From an uncultured Alphaproteobacteria bacterium (GTDB lineage: Bacteria > Pseudomonadota > Alphaproteobacteria > HIMB59 > GCA-002718135), in NCBI GenBank assembly GCA_902615625.1, contig CACMPM010000002.1, forward strand, positions 1 through 64,000: 64,000 bases of DNA, given 5' to 3'. The stretch's first letter is position 1. Every line of letters begins with the position of its first letter. The translations under genes and the position numbers were made by a program. Positions 46,340 through 54,498 of the stretch are shown here, piece by piece. The notes beneath the pieces were generated by a model, which searched no databases, was not told where the DNA came from, and was given only the letters and a program-made list of their open reading frames with translations.

Positions 46340-47530
46340 GTGAAATCTAAATTTGAAAGAATTAATAGATTGCCCCCATATATATTTGGGCAGATAAATT
46401 CATTAAAAATGAAGTTAAGATCAGAGGGGAGGGATATTATTGATTTTGGAATGGGCAACCCTGATATGCCAACACCTCTTCACATAAGACAGAAATTGAA
46501 AGAGGTTATAGATAAGCCAGGTGTTGGACGTTATTCAGTTTCTAAAGGCATTAATGGACTTAGAAAAGCTCAAGCCAAATATTATAAAAAACGATTTAAT
46601 GTAGATTTAAATCCATCAAGTGAAATTATAGTAACAATTGGTTCAAAAGAAGGTTTAGCAAATTTAGCACAAGCAATAACTTCAAGAGGAGATAGGATCT
46701 TATGTCCTGATCCATCATATCCTGTTCATCCATATGGTTTTATGATTGCCGGAGCTAAACTAACACCTTTGCAAACATTTTTTAATGGACAGTTCGATAA
46801 AAATAAATTTTTATTAAATATAGTTAATAATTTAAAAAAATATTCTTCTATAAAAGTTATTATCGTTTCTTTTCCCTCAAATCCAACAGCTCAAATAGTT
46901 GATTTAGATTTTTATAAAGAATTAGTAAAAATTGCAAAAAAATATCAAGTTTATATTCTATCCGATTTAGCTTATTCTGAAATTTACTTTGGTAACAATC
47001 CGCCTCCATCAATATTAGAAGTTAATGGCGCAAAGAGCATAGCAGTTGAATTTACGACCTTATCCAAAACTTATGCAATGGCTGGATGGAGAATAGGTTT
47101 TGCGGTTGGAAATAAAACTTTAATTGAAGCATTAACAAAAATTAAATCATATGTAGACTATGGTGCTTTTACACCTGTTCAAGTAGCAGCCACTGCTGCG
47201 TTAAATGAATCTCAAAAATGTGTAGAAGAAATAAGGGAGACTTATAAAAAAAGAAGAGATGTTTTAATAGAATCTTTTGAAAGAGCTGGTTGGGATAAAA
47301 TTCCAGAGCCTGAGGCATCTATGTTTGTATGGGCTCCTTTACCTAAAAAATATAAAAAAATGGGTTCTATGAAGTTTGCCAAAAATTTAATGATAAACGC
47401 CGATGTTGCAGTAGCTCCTGGTTTGGCTTTTGGAAAAGGAGGGGAAGGTTTTGTTCGTATTGGTCTAGTAGAAAATACTCAAAGCATAAGACAAGCAGCT
47501 AAAAATATTAAAAGATATTTTAATACTTAA
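46340..47530 (+). CDS. PLP-dependent aminotransferase, AlaC/DapL-like
   Basis: A class I aminotransferase of 396 residues, starting at GTG 46340. Features are RINRLPPYIFGQINSLK, IDFGMGNPDMPTP, VGRYSVSKGINGLRKAQAKYY, VTIGSKEGLANL, PDPSYPVHPYGFMIAGA, SFPSNPTAQ, DLAYSEIYFG (PLP Asp and Tyr), and the PLP-binding Lys in TTLSKTYAMAGWRIGF. This pattern is shared by glutamate-pyruvate transaminase AlaC and proteins labelled LL-diaminopimelate aminotransferase; in proteobacteria AlaC-type function (alanine synthesis) is more likely. Sequence does not separate them. Confidence 0.88.
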   Translation: MKSKFERINRLPPYIFGQINSLKMKLRSEGRDIIDFGMGNPDMPTPLHIRQKLKEVIDKPGVGRYSVSKGINGLRKAQAKYYKKRFNVDLNPSSEIIVTIGSKEGLANLAQAITSRGDRILCPDPSYPVHPYGFMIAGAKLTPLQTFFNGQFDKNKFLLNIVNNLKKYSSIKVIIVSFPSNPTAQIVDLDFYKELVKIAKKYQVYILSDLAYSEIYFGNNPPPSILEVNGAKSIAVEFTTLSKTYAMAGWRIGFAVGNKTLIEALTKIKSYVDYGAFTPVQVAATAALNESQKCVEEIRETYKKRRDVLIESFERAGWDKIPEPEASMFVWAPLPKKYKKMGSMKFAKNLMINADVAVAPGLAFGKGGEGFVRIGLVENTQSIRQAAKNIKRYFNT

Positions 47531-47532
47531 TA

Positions 47533-48510
47533 TTAAACTGATAAAATCTTAATATAATGTGATAATTTTTCACCTGCATCCCAGGCATCGCTTAGACTTT
47601 TCCCTAGAACCCAGTCTCCACTTAAAAATATTTTATTATCCTTAGAACTAATCCAATTTTTTTTTGAGATAGTATTATAACTCAATTTTGTTTGCGCATA
47701 TAACCACCTGTGTGATTTAATAAAACTTATTTCATTCTTTATATCAAATGTTTCTTCAAATATTGATTGGGCGTATTTTTCTAATTCAGTCTTGTCTATA
47801 TCAATATTATTTTTTGTATATTCAGAATTCATATTTAATACCCAACAATCATGTGATAATTCATTAAATTTTATATTTTGATTCATAAAGAAACTAATAT
47901 CTTTATGAAGATTTAATCCAGCTTTAATTTTAATGTTATTATTATCTTTATAGCTTAACATTACAGTATGTATGGGTTCATAAGATGGCTCGCTAGCAAT
48001 CTGAGTAAAATCAATTAATTCTTTTGAAAGCTCTTTTGATTGTAAATACGGTATACAAATTAAAATATAATCAAAATCTTTAAATTCTTCCTTTTCAGAA
48101 AATAGCGAGAAGAGATTATTACTATTTTTTGAAATTTTAATTATTTTTGAATTAAAATAACTTTCTAATTTTAAATTATCAAAAATAGAATTTGGAAGAG
48201 AATTCATTCCATTTTGACCAATAATAATTTTTTTTCTAGTCTTTTTATTTTTTAAATAATTTGTGGCAAAATCTATTTCTATTACTTTTCCCAAGTTATA
48301 TTTGCTTATTACTTCATTTAATTGATTTACAGAATGATTTGTCGATAAATAATGTGCACCATGATCAAAAAGATAATTATTATGTTTTCTAGTAGATACT
48401 CTTCCTCCTGGCCTCCATGATTTATCAAAGATAGTAATATTATGTTCTTGAAGATTATAAGCAAGAGATAAGCCAGTCATTCCAGCACCAATTATTGCTA
48501 TATTTTTCAC
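47533..48510 (-). CDS. Renalase-like FAD-dependent amine oxidase/NAD(P)H oxidoreductase
   Basis: A 325-residue flavoprotein starting with the dinucleotide motif IAIIGAGMTGLSLAYNL (residues 4-20) and the family continuation KSWRPGGRVSTRKHNNYLFDHGAHYLS. The C-terminal FLSGDWVLGKSLSDAWDAGEKLS is the FAD-contacting end. It resembles bacterial renalases, which oxidise off-target isomers of NAD(P)H; other amine oxidase-like roles are possible. The GTG start shares one base with the stop of the upstream small gene (TAGTG), indicating coupling. Confidence 0.85.
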   Translation of the reverse strand: MKNIAIIGAGMTGLSLAYNLQEHNITIFDKSWRPGGRVSTRKHNNYLFDHGAHYLSTNHSVNQLNEVISKYNLGKVIEIDFATNYLKNKKTRKKIIIGQNGMNSLPNSIFDNLKLESYFNSKIIKISKNSNNLFSLFSEKEEFKDFDYILICIPYLQSKELSKELIDFTQIASEPSYEPIHTVMLSYKDNNNIKIKAGLNLHKDISFFMNQNIKFNELSHDCWVLNMNSEYTKNNIDIDKTELEKYAQSIFEETFDIKNEISFIKSHRWLYAQTKLSYNTISKKNWISSKDNKIFLSGDWVLGKSLSDAWDAGEKLSHYIKILSV

Positions 48511-48713
48511 TAATTAATATTAATTATTTGAAAATTTTTTTTACCTGAAGATTTAATTTTTTTTAAACCAAACTTACTACATAAATTTTTGTATCTCTGT
48601 TTAGATGGCAAGTTAATTGTTTTAAAATGTATATTATCATATCCAAACATCATTTTCTGACCATTGATTTCATAAAATTTTTTAAAAATACTAGACTTTC
48701 TTCTAATAACCAT
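48510..48713 (-). CDS. Small basic protein of unknown function
   Basis: A 67-residue, Lys/Arg-rich protein (MVIRRKSSIFKKFYEI ... KKIKSSGKKNFQI). There is no signal peptide, membrane helix or Cys motif. I recognise no family. Its stop codon overlaps the start of the renalase-like gene by one base, and a 27-residue membrane peptide ORF lies three bases upstream, so it looks like the middle gene of a small operon. A nucleic-acid-binding role would suit the charge but is unproven. Confidence 0.6.
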   Translation of the reverse strand: MVIRRKSSIFKKFYEINGQKMMFGYDNIHFKTINLPSKQRYKNLCSKFGLKKIKSSGKKNFQIININ

Positions 48714-48716
48714 AAT

Positions 48717-48800
48717 TTAATAAAAAAAATATATAGTTAAATTTAATGCTACAAAAATAAAGACTATAGCTATAGCTGCATATAAATTTCTCTTGTTCAT
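48717..48800 (-). CDS. Candidate 27-residue single-pass membrane peptide
   Basis: On the minus strand ATG 48800 opens MNKRNLYAAIAIVFIFVALN, a positively charged start followed by one membrane helix, ending TIYFFY before a TAA. It fills the gap between the lipoprotein gene (18 bases upstream) and the next small gene (3 bases downstream), all in the same direction. No strong ribosome-binding site is visible. The membrane-helix composition and exact fit support coding; AT-rich random ORFs are the alternative. Confidence 0.4.
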   Translation of the reverse strand: MNKRNLYAAIAIVFIFVALNLTIYFFY

Positions 48801-48818
48801 ATTTAATTATGGTTAAAA

Positions 48819-49328
48819 TTATTCTTCATAAGGCATAACCCTTATTACATCTCCATAAATAATTACAACTCTTTGACCATTTGGAAGGGCGTTGTTATCT
48901 CCTTGCACAAAAGCTTTTTCTTGATCATTTTGGCAATTAGAAATGTCATTACCGCATTTGTCAATATTCACTATATATTGGAAACCGTCATGATTACCAA
49001 TTTTAGCTTGTATTACTGAACCCATAGCTGCTCCACCAATAGTGCCATATACTACAGCGATATCTTGGCACTTGGTTCCTAATATTTCTTCCTCTCCACA
49101 TATTTGAGATGCTAAAAGCCCTCCTATCATTGCTCCAGCAGTTGCTCCAATCCAATCACTTTCACCTTCAATTTTTACTGGAAGAGAGGTTTTGATTGTT
49201 CCATATTCAATATTAGTTACTTTTTGTGCATCAGATTTTTTTACTTTATTTGGAGATGTGGTATTACAAGAGATTAGTGCTAAACTAATTAAAAGGGGAA
49301 ATATCAATAATTTTATTAATTTGATCAT
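48819..49328 (-). CDS. Glycine-zipper outer-membrane lipoprotein (17-kDa antigen-like)
   Basis: I start at ATG 49328 so that the product begins with a lipoprotein signal (MIKLIKLLIFPLLISLALISC, lipidated Cys21); an in-frame upstream ATG at 49382 would add 18 residues before it. The 169-residue precursor has a glycine zipper (GATAGAMIGGLLASQICG ... GTIGGAAMGSVIQAKIG) and a C-terminal beta part ending NGQRVVIIYGDVIRVMPYEE, typical of SlyB/17-kDa-type envelope proteins. It has four Cys in the mature part, possibly paired. The role is probably structural. Confidence 0.82.
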   Translation of the reverse strand: MIKLIKLLIFPLLISLALISCNTTSPNKVKKSDAQKVTNIEYGTIKTSLPVKIEGESDWIGATAGAMIGGLLASQICGEEEILGTKCQDIAVVYGTIGGAAMGSVIQAKIGNHDGFQYIVNIDKCGNDISNCQNDQEKAFVQGDNNALPNGQRVVIIYGDVIRVMPYEE

Positions 49329-49424
49329 TAATTCATCAATTATTATAGTTAAAAATTGTCTAAAATAAGCAATTAATTTCAATAAATCATATAAATTTTT
49401 TAATAACTTACTATTTTAATATTG

Positions 49425-50903
49425 ATGAAAAGTTTATTTTTAATTCTTGGAAATCAATTATTTCCACATAAACACCTAAGTAAATATAAAGATTCAACTA
49501 TTTTTATGTGTGAAAGTTTTGATCTTTGTACTTTTCAAAAACATCATAAATTAAAACTCATTCTTTTTCTTTCCTCAATGAGATCTTATGCTGATGAATT
49601 AAAAAAAAATAAATTTAAAGTAAATTATATTGATTTAAATAAGAATTTTAAAATATCCTACGAAAAAAAATTAGAAAATTTTATAAAAAAAAATAAATAC
49701 GAACAGTTAATCTCTTTTGAAATTGAAGATAAATTTTTTGAAAAAAAAATAAGCACTTTATGTAAAAAAAACAAGATTAAATTAATTTTTATTCAATCAC
49801 CCATGTTTTTAAATTCAAGAGATGAATTTAAAAATTATTTAAGTAAAACAAAAAAACCTTTTATGGCAAATTTTTATAAAATTGCCCGCGCAAAAATAAA
49901 TATTTTAATGGAAAATAATAAGCCCAAAGGAGGAAAATGGAGTTTTGATGAAGATAACAGAAAAAAACTCCCTAAAGATATTAAAATACCAGAAATGATT
50001 ACTGCAAAAGAAACAAAACATACTAAAATTTTAAAACAACAAATAAACACATTTTTTAAAAATCACCCAGGTAAAGTCGATAATTTTTGGCTACCAACAA
50101 CTTTTGATGATGCTGTTAAATGGTTAGATTATTTTATTATTAAAAAATTTAATTCATTTGGTGATTACGAAGATGCAGTTGATACTCATAATAATTTTTT
50201 ATTTCATAGCGTTCTAAGTCCTATGATTAATTTAGGTTTATTAACACCAGAACTAATAATTGAGAAAGTTAGAAAAGTTGAAAATAAAATTAAAATTAAT
50301 TCTTATGAAGGTTATATAAGGCAAGTTATTGGATGGAGAGAATTTATTAGAGGAATTTATCAAAATTATGATCAACAATTAGAAAAAAATAATTTCTTTC
50401 AACATAAAAATTCTCTTACTAAAAAATGGTATGATGGCACAACTGGGTTAGATCCTTTAGATCATTCAATTAAAAATGCTCAAAAATATGGATATACTCA
50501 TCATATTGAGAGATTAATGGTTCTATGTAATATAATGAACTTATGTGAAATTAAACCTAATGAAGTTTATAATTGGTTCATGGAAATGTTTGTAGATAGT
50601 TCTGATTGGGTAATGTCCCCTAATGTTTATGGTATGGGATTGTTTAGTGATGGAGGTATATTTAGCACTAAACCTTATATTTGTGGTTCAAGTTATTTTA
50701 TGAAAATGATGAATTTTAAAAGAGGTAATTGGAATGATATTATGGATGGATTGTATTGGCGTTTTATTAATAAAAATAGAAAATATTTTCAATCCAATCC
50801 ACGTTTAAATATGATGGTTAATATCTATGATAAAATGAATACAGAGAGGAAAAATCATATTTTAAAGAAAGCAAATCAGTTTATTCGTGATAATACCAAT
50901 TAA
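49425..50903 (+). CDS. Cryptochrome/photolyase-related protein (FeS-BCP/PhrB group) lacking cluster cysteines
   Basis: ATG 49425 gives 492 residues; a TTG one codon earlier is not preferred. The N-terminal Rossmann part begins FLILGNQLFPHKHLSK. The FAD domain has SPMINLGLLTPELII, YIRQVIGWREFIRGIY, YTHHIERLMVLCNIMNL, and PNVYGMGLFSDGGIFSTKPYI, the layout of prokaryotic (6-4) photolyases such as PhrB. In PhrB four Cys hold a 4Fe-4S cluster; the matching places (GTTGLDPLDHS; MMNFKRGNWNDIMDGLYW) have none. It is probably a light-driven DNA repair enzyme without the cluster. It is coupled to mutT by TAATG. Confidence 0.88.
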   Translation: MKSLFLILGNQLFPHKHLSKYKDSTIFMCESFDLCTFQKHHKLKLILFLSSMRSYADELKKNKFKVNYIDLNKNFKISYEKKLENFIKKNKYEQLISFEIEDKFFEKKISTLCKKNKIKLIFIQSPMFLNSRDEFKNYLSKTKKPFMANFYKIARAKINILMENNKPKGGKWSFDEDNRKKLPKDIKIPEMITAKETKHTKILKQQINTFFKNHPGKVDNFWLPTTFDDAVKWLDYFIIKKFNSFGDYEDAVDTHNNFLFHSVLSPMINLGLLTPELIIEKVRKVENKIKINSYEGYIRQVIGWREFIRGIYQNYDQQLEKNNFFQHKNSLTKKWYDGTTGLDPLDHSIKNAQKYGYTHHIERLMVLCNIMNLCEIKPNEVYNWFMEMFVDSSDWVMSPNVYGMGLFSDGGIFSTKPYICGSSYFMKMMNFKRGNWNDIMDGLYWRFINKNRKYFQSNPRLNMMVNIYDKMNTERKNHILKKANQFIRDNTN

Positions 50904-51280
50904 TGGATAAATTCGATGTTGTTGCGGCAATAATAACAAAAGATGATAAATTTTTTATTGCACAAAGAAATAGAAATAAACATATGGGATTAAGATGGGA
51001 ATTTCCTGGAGGAAAAGTGGAAAAGGGTGAAACGTTTGAAATTGCACTTAAAAGAGAAATAAAAGAAGAACTTAATATAGAAATTAAAATTAAAAATAAA
51101 CTAGGTGAAGAAATTTATCAAGATGAGAAAATAAATGTAAAATTACATTATTTTATATGCTCTCATTTTGATGGTGAAATTATTTTGAGTGAACACGAGA
51201 ATTCTGCTTGGGTTACAAAAAATGATTTTAAAAATTATAATTTTGCTGAAGGAGATAGTGATATTATAAACTTATTATAA
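50903..51280 (+). CDS. mutT: 8-oxo-dGTP diphosphatase, MutT-like Nudix hydrolase
   Basis: Removes oxidised guanine nucleotides before they enter DNA. The 125-residue protein carries the complete Nudix box GGKVEKGETFEIALKREIKEEL (GX5EX7REXXEE) at about residues 36-57, after RNRNKHMGLRWEFP. Its start overlaps the photolyase stop (TAATG), pairing two DNA-protection genes. The 3' end contains two and a half copies of an 11-base unit (TATAAACTTAT) across the stop codon. Confidence 0.93.
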   Translation: MDKFDVVAAIITKDDKFFIAQRNRNKHMGLRWEFPGGKVEKGETFEIALKREIKEELNIEIKIKNKLGEEIYQDEKINVKLHYFICSHFDGEIILSEHENSAWVTKNDFKNYNFAEGDSDIINLL

Positions 51281-51386
51281 ACTTATTATAAATCTAATTT
51301 TAAAATCCTTTAAAACCTTAATTTTCTACTCTTTTTTTCAAAAATTTTATTTTCTTTTATATTAATGATAAAGGTCAACATCATTT

Positions 51387-52097
51387 ATGAAAGTTGATAA
51401 AGATCAAATATCTGCGTGGGGTGTTCATGCCTTTACTGGTTCTGGAGCTATACTTGGTTTTCTTGCCTTAATATCAATATTAAATAATGATCAAACTGGA
51501 GCTTTCTTATGGTTAGGATTAGCATTACTTGTTGATGGAATAGACGGAACATTAGCAAGAAGAGTAGGTGTTGAAGAGAAAGCACCAAATTTAGATGGAA
51601 TTATTTTAGACAGTATTGTTGATTATCTTAACTATGTAATAAATCCTGCTTTAATGATTTATTGGTTTCAATTAGTTCCTGATGGTTTTGAAATTATCAT
51701 GCCCGCTATAATATTTGGTGTTTCTTTGTACACTTTTATTAATGTTAATATGAAAACTGATGATTATTATTTCAGAGGCTTTCCTGCAATTTGGAATATT
51801 GTAGTTTTATATTTTTTCATATTAAATTCAAATACTTGGATAAACCTTATAGTCATAATTATTTTATCAGTATTGACTTTTATCCCTTTTAAGTTTGTTC
51901 ATCCATTACGAGTAAAATCTTATCGAAATCTAACTATTTTTTTTACAGTAATATGGTCTGCAACAACTTTAAGACTCGTCACTAAATCAGAAATAAATTT
52001 AATCATCAATGACACAATAGTATTAGTCATCTGGTTAATATGTACTGGTTATTTTTCATATATTTGTTTAAATAAATCATTAAAAGATTTCACATAA
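51387..52097 (+). CDS. pcs: Phosphatidylcholine synthase (CDP-alcohol phosphotransferase family)
   Basis: Condenses CDP-diacylglycerol with choline to phosphatidylcholine in the inner membrane. The 236-residue protein has seven to eight hydrophobic segments. The motif DGTLARRVGVEEKAPNLDG followed by GIILDSIVD has a 12-residue spacer between AR and GxxxDxxxD; this long spacer, not the usual eight, is characteristic of bacterial Pcs, and the length agrees with known Pcs. A choline source is implied. AAAGG lies upstream of the ATG. Confidence 0.91.
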   Translation: MKVDKDQISAWGVHAFTGSGAILGFLALISILNNDQTGAFLWLGLALLVDGIDGTLARRVGVEEKAPNLDGIILDSIVDYLNYVINPALMIYWFQLVPDGFEIIMPAIIFGVSLYTFINVNMKTDDYYFRGFPAIWNIVVLYFFILNSNTWINLIVIIILSVLTFIPFKFVHPLRVKSYRNLTIFFTVIWSATTLRLVTKSEINLIINDTIVLVIWLICTGYFSYICLNKSLKDFT

Positions 52098-52155
52098 TTT
52101 ATATAAAAATTAATTTTTTTATATATTTTATGAATAAATAGAATATTTTTAATTT

Positions 52156-54135
52156 ATGATTAAAATCTTCATTACAATTGTTTTATTAATTTTTACTCAA
52201 ATTAATTTATCGTTTGCAAATTGTGTAAAGGGTGACTGTAATAATGGTTTTGGAACTTGGGAAGATACTGATTTTAAATATATTGGGAAATTTGAAGATG
52301 GTTTATTTAATGGACAAGGTTCTGTAATATTTAATGATGGTGAAAGCTATACTGGTGAATTTAGTAATGATGCTTTTAATGGTTATGGCACATATATTTT
52401 TTTAAATGGAGATACATATATAGGTGATTTTTTAGATGGAGAATTTAGTGGATACGGTTTCTATTCATATAGTAATGGAGATTCATATGAAGGAGGATAC
52501 TTAAATAATCAACGAAATGGTTTTGGAAATTTTAAATTTAATGATGGTCAAGAATATATTGGTGAATTTAAAAATGATAATTATGATGGATTTGGCACAT
52601 TGTTTCTTAAAGATAATGATTTTTATGAAGGTGAATTTAAAAATGGTCTATTTAGTGGAATTGGTAAATATACATATGGAAATGGACTTATAGAGGAAGG
52701 TTATTATGAAGATGGTATATTTTTATCATCAAATTCTAATTCAGATAATTTAAATTTAGTTGAAGAATTTTTTAATATAGAATTATCTCAATCTACAATA
52801 AGAAATTTCATTGAAAATTCTGGAATTCAATATGAAGTTTTTGAGTTTATAGATGATAGTAGTTTTAGTATTAAAAATCTCTATTTTAATGACGGATTAT
52901 CAGAATTTATAATAGGTGAAGTTACACTAATTGATTTAGATTATTATGCTATAAACAAAATAAAAATAAATAGTGATATAAAAATAAACCTTTTTAAAAA
53001 GATTATAATAAAAGAATATTCATATAAAGAAGATAATATAGATCATTTTATAGATCATTTTGAAATTTCAAATTTAAATATAAATAATGCAAGTTTAATT
53101 TATGATTTTTTAAATTCTTTAGACTTTTTTAATTTTGAAAATATTTATTTTATTCTTGATACTATTAGTTTTAATGAATTTAAAATTAATGGAGCTAAAA
53201 TTGCTGAAATAGATTACTACGGTGAATGGGAAAAGTTCGAGTTTTCTAATTATAAAGATATGAATTTTGATTCAATTCTATTAGAAAATTATTATTTTAA
53301 TGAAGAAGAAGTTGAACAAGAAGGTGGACTAATTAAGATCAAAGATTTAACATTCAATAGACCTCAAAATATTTTATATTTTGACATTAATAATCCTGAT
53401 TTATTTTTTTCAATTTTTAAATCTTTAGATAATTTTGTTGCAAAAGATATCTGGTATAAAGACAAGTTTGATAATGTTACATTTAATGCAGATCTATATG
53501 AAATATCAAATTTAAATACTATAGAAATAGATAATTTATTTTTACCAGTTACATTAGATTTTAATTTAAAGAATGTAATTTTTTCAGATTTAGATTCTGA
53601 GATAAAAATGTATTTAAATATGTTAGGTTATGATGATTTATCTTTTGATTTAAACTTTCAATCATCAATAGATTATAAAAAAGAAGAATTTACTATTTCT
53701 CTTGATACCTCAGTTTATGATGCTTTTGGTTTAAAAACCAAATTAATATTTTCAAATTTAGATATAAATTCTATAAATTTTTCAAATGATATGGAATTAA
53801 TGGAATATTTTTCTAACGAATTTAAATTTAATTTATTTGAGATTGAATTTATAGATGAAGGAATGACAGACAAAATTTTCTTATTTGTAGATGAATTTTT
53901 TGGTTTCAAAAAAAATGATATAAAACAATTATTTTTACAAGAAATAAATAATGATGCAGATTTACAAAGTTCAATAGATATCAAATATCTTAAAAAAATG
54001 TTAAATTTTATTGATAATCCAGATAGTATTAAAATTACAATTCAGCCTCAAAACCCAATGTCTTTTAATGATATTTTAATTTATTCTATGAGCCCAGCCT
54101 TACTTATTGAAGAGCTTAATGTTAGTATTGAATAG
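52156..54135 (+). CDS. Secreted MORN-repeat protein with large unknown C-terminal region
   Basis: A 659-residue protein with a signal peptide (residues 1-22, LIFTQINLSFANC). Residues about 40-190 hold six full MORN repeats and a partial seventh, of the form YxGxFxxGxFxGxGxxxFxxG (for example YIGKFEDGLFNGQGSVIF and YEGEFKNGLFSGIGKYTY). The remaining about 460 residues are Asp/Asn/Phe/Ile-rich, with alternating hydrophobics suggesting long beta structure (for example INNASLIYDFLNSLDFFN), and match nothing I know. It is probably periplasmic or surface located. MORN repeats often bind lipid or act as scaffolds; function here is unknown. Confidence 0.83.
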   Translation: MIKIFITIVLLIFTQINLSFANCVKGDCNNGFGTWEDTDFKYIGKFEDGLFNGQGSVIFNDGESYTGEFSNDAFNGYGTYIFLNGDTYIGDFLDGEFSGYGFYSYSNGDSYEGGYLNNQRNGFGNFKFNDGQEYIGEFKNDNYDGFGTLFLKDNDFYEGEFKNGLFSGIGKYTYGNGLIEEGYYEDGIFLSSNSNSDNLNLVEEFFNIELSQSTIRNFIENSGIQYEVFEFIDDSSFSIKNLYFNDGLSEFIIGEVTLIDLDYYAINKIKINSDIKINLFKKIIIKEYSYKEDNIDHFIDHFEISNLNINNASLIYDFLNSLDFFNFENIYFILDTISFNEFKINGAKIAEIDYYGEWEKFEFSNYKDMNFDSILLENYYFNEEEVEQEGGLIKIKDLTFNRPQNILYFDINNPDLFFSIFKSLDNFVAKDIWYKDKFDNVTFNADLYEISNLNTIEIDNLFLPVTLDFNLKNVIFSDLDSEIKMYLNMLGYDDLSFDLNFQSSIDYKKEEFTISLDTSVYDAFGLKTKLIFSNLDINSINFSNDMELMEYFSNEFKFNLFEIEFIDEGMTDKIFLFVDEFFGFKKNDIKQLFLQEINNDADLQSSIDIKYLKKMLNFIDNPDSIKITIQPQNPMSFNDILIYSMSPALLIEELNVSIE

Positions 54136-54249
54136 TGTTATCTAAATTATTCCAATTATACCTTTATTTTTTTTAATATGCATAATTTGCATATTAGATA
54201 ATGATCTTAATCATTTTATAATATCAATAAGTTTTATTATTAATTTTTC

Positions 54250-54303
54250 ATCGTTCATTTTGAATAATTCAAAACGGAAGTAAACGAAAGTTGAAGGAAC
54301 GCA
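54250..54303 (+). promoter_or_regulatory. Glutamine riboswitch (glnA RNA motif), first copy
   Basis: The sequence has every conserved part of the glnA aptamer: ATCGTTCA at the 5' side; P1 from CGTTC (54252-54256) with GAACG (54297-54301); P2 TTTTGAA/TTCAAAA (54258-54264 with 54268-54274); the invariant CGGAAGTA; a short P3 AAC/GTT closed by GAAA; and GAAGGAACGC at the 3' side. Known glnA RNAs bind L-glutamine and control nitrogen genes, mostly in cyanobacteria and marine metagenomes. It lies upstream of the ATP-grasp operon in tandem with a second copy. Confidence 0.93.
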
Positions 54304-54316
54304 TGCAAGTTATTAA

Positions 54317-54370
54317 ATCGTTCAATCTGTATTTTACAGATCGGAAGTAAGCTAAAGCTGAAGGAACGCG
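54317..54370 (+). promoter_or_regulatory. Glutamine riboswitch (glnA RNA motif), second copy
   Basis: This second aptamer starts 14 bases after the first. P1 is CGTTC/GAACG (54319-54323 with 54364-54368), P2 ATCTGTA/TACAGAT (54325-54331 with 54335-54341), P3 AGC/GCT with a TAAA loop, and the conserved CGGAAGTA and GAAGGAACGC are unchanged. P2 and P3 differ from copy one but stay paired, a compensatory pattern that proves structure. Tandem glnA aptamers usually sharpen or widen the glutamine response. Confidence 0.94.
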
Positions 54371-54387
54371 GATCTTATTATTAATTT

Positions 54388-54439
54388 CCATAGCTAGGCA
54401 TGAATTATAACGGATAAGAAAGGTTTGTTATAACTATGG
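54388..54439 (+). promoter_or_regulatory. Putative expression-platform hairpin of the tandem glutamine riboswitch
   Basis: Downstream of the second aptamer, CCATAG (54388-54393) pairs with CTATGG (54434-54439), and TTATAAC (54405-54411) with GTTATAA (54427-54433). The 3' arm is a continuous 13-base strand. The pairing buries ATG 54436 of a 20-codon ORF and puts its AAAGG in the loop. No U-rich tract follows, so translational control is more likely than termination. Whether glutamine turns it on or off cannot be told from sequence. Confidence 0.5.
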
Positions 54440-54498
54440 TTAAAAAGTTAGATAATAAAAAATTAATCTATTCTAATCTCAAGAGGTTTAATGATTGA
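54436..54498 (+). CDS. Candidate 20-residue leader peptide coupled to the ATP-grasp gene
   Basis: ATG 54436 opens a 20-codon frame (MVKKLDNKKLIYSNLKRFND) whose TGA (54496-54498) overlaps the ATG of the ATP-grasp gene (TGATG). AAAGG lies 12 bases upstream. The start sits in the hairpin described at 54388-54439. Such coupling would let glutamine act on the operon through translation of the leader. It is Lys/Asn-rich and AT-driven, so chance cannot be excluded. Some glutamine-binding RNAs (the downstream-peptide motif) are known to precede short ORFs. Confidence 0.42.
   Translation: MVKKLDNKKLIYSNLKRFND

Noticed and set aside
51258-51290. Tandem 11-base TATAAACTTAT units at the mutT end as a microsatellite or attachment site
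   Set aside because: Only about two and a half copies, AT-rich, with no integrase or tRNA nearby; probably a simple slippage duplication.
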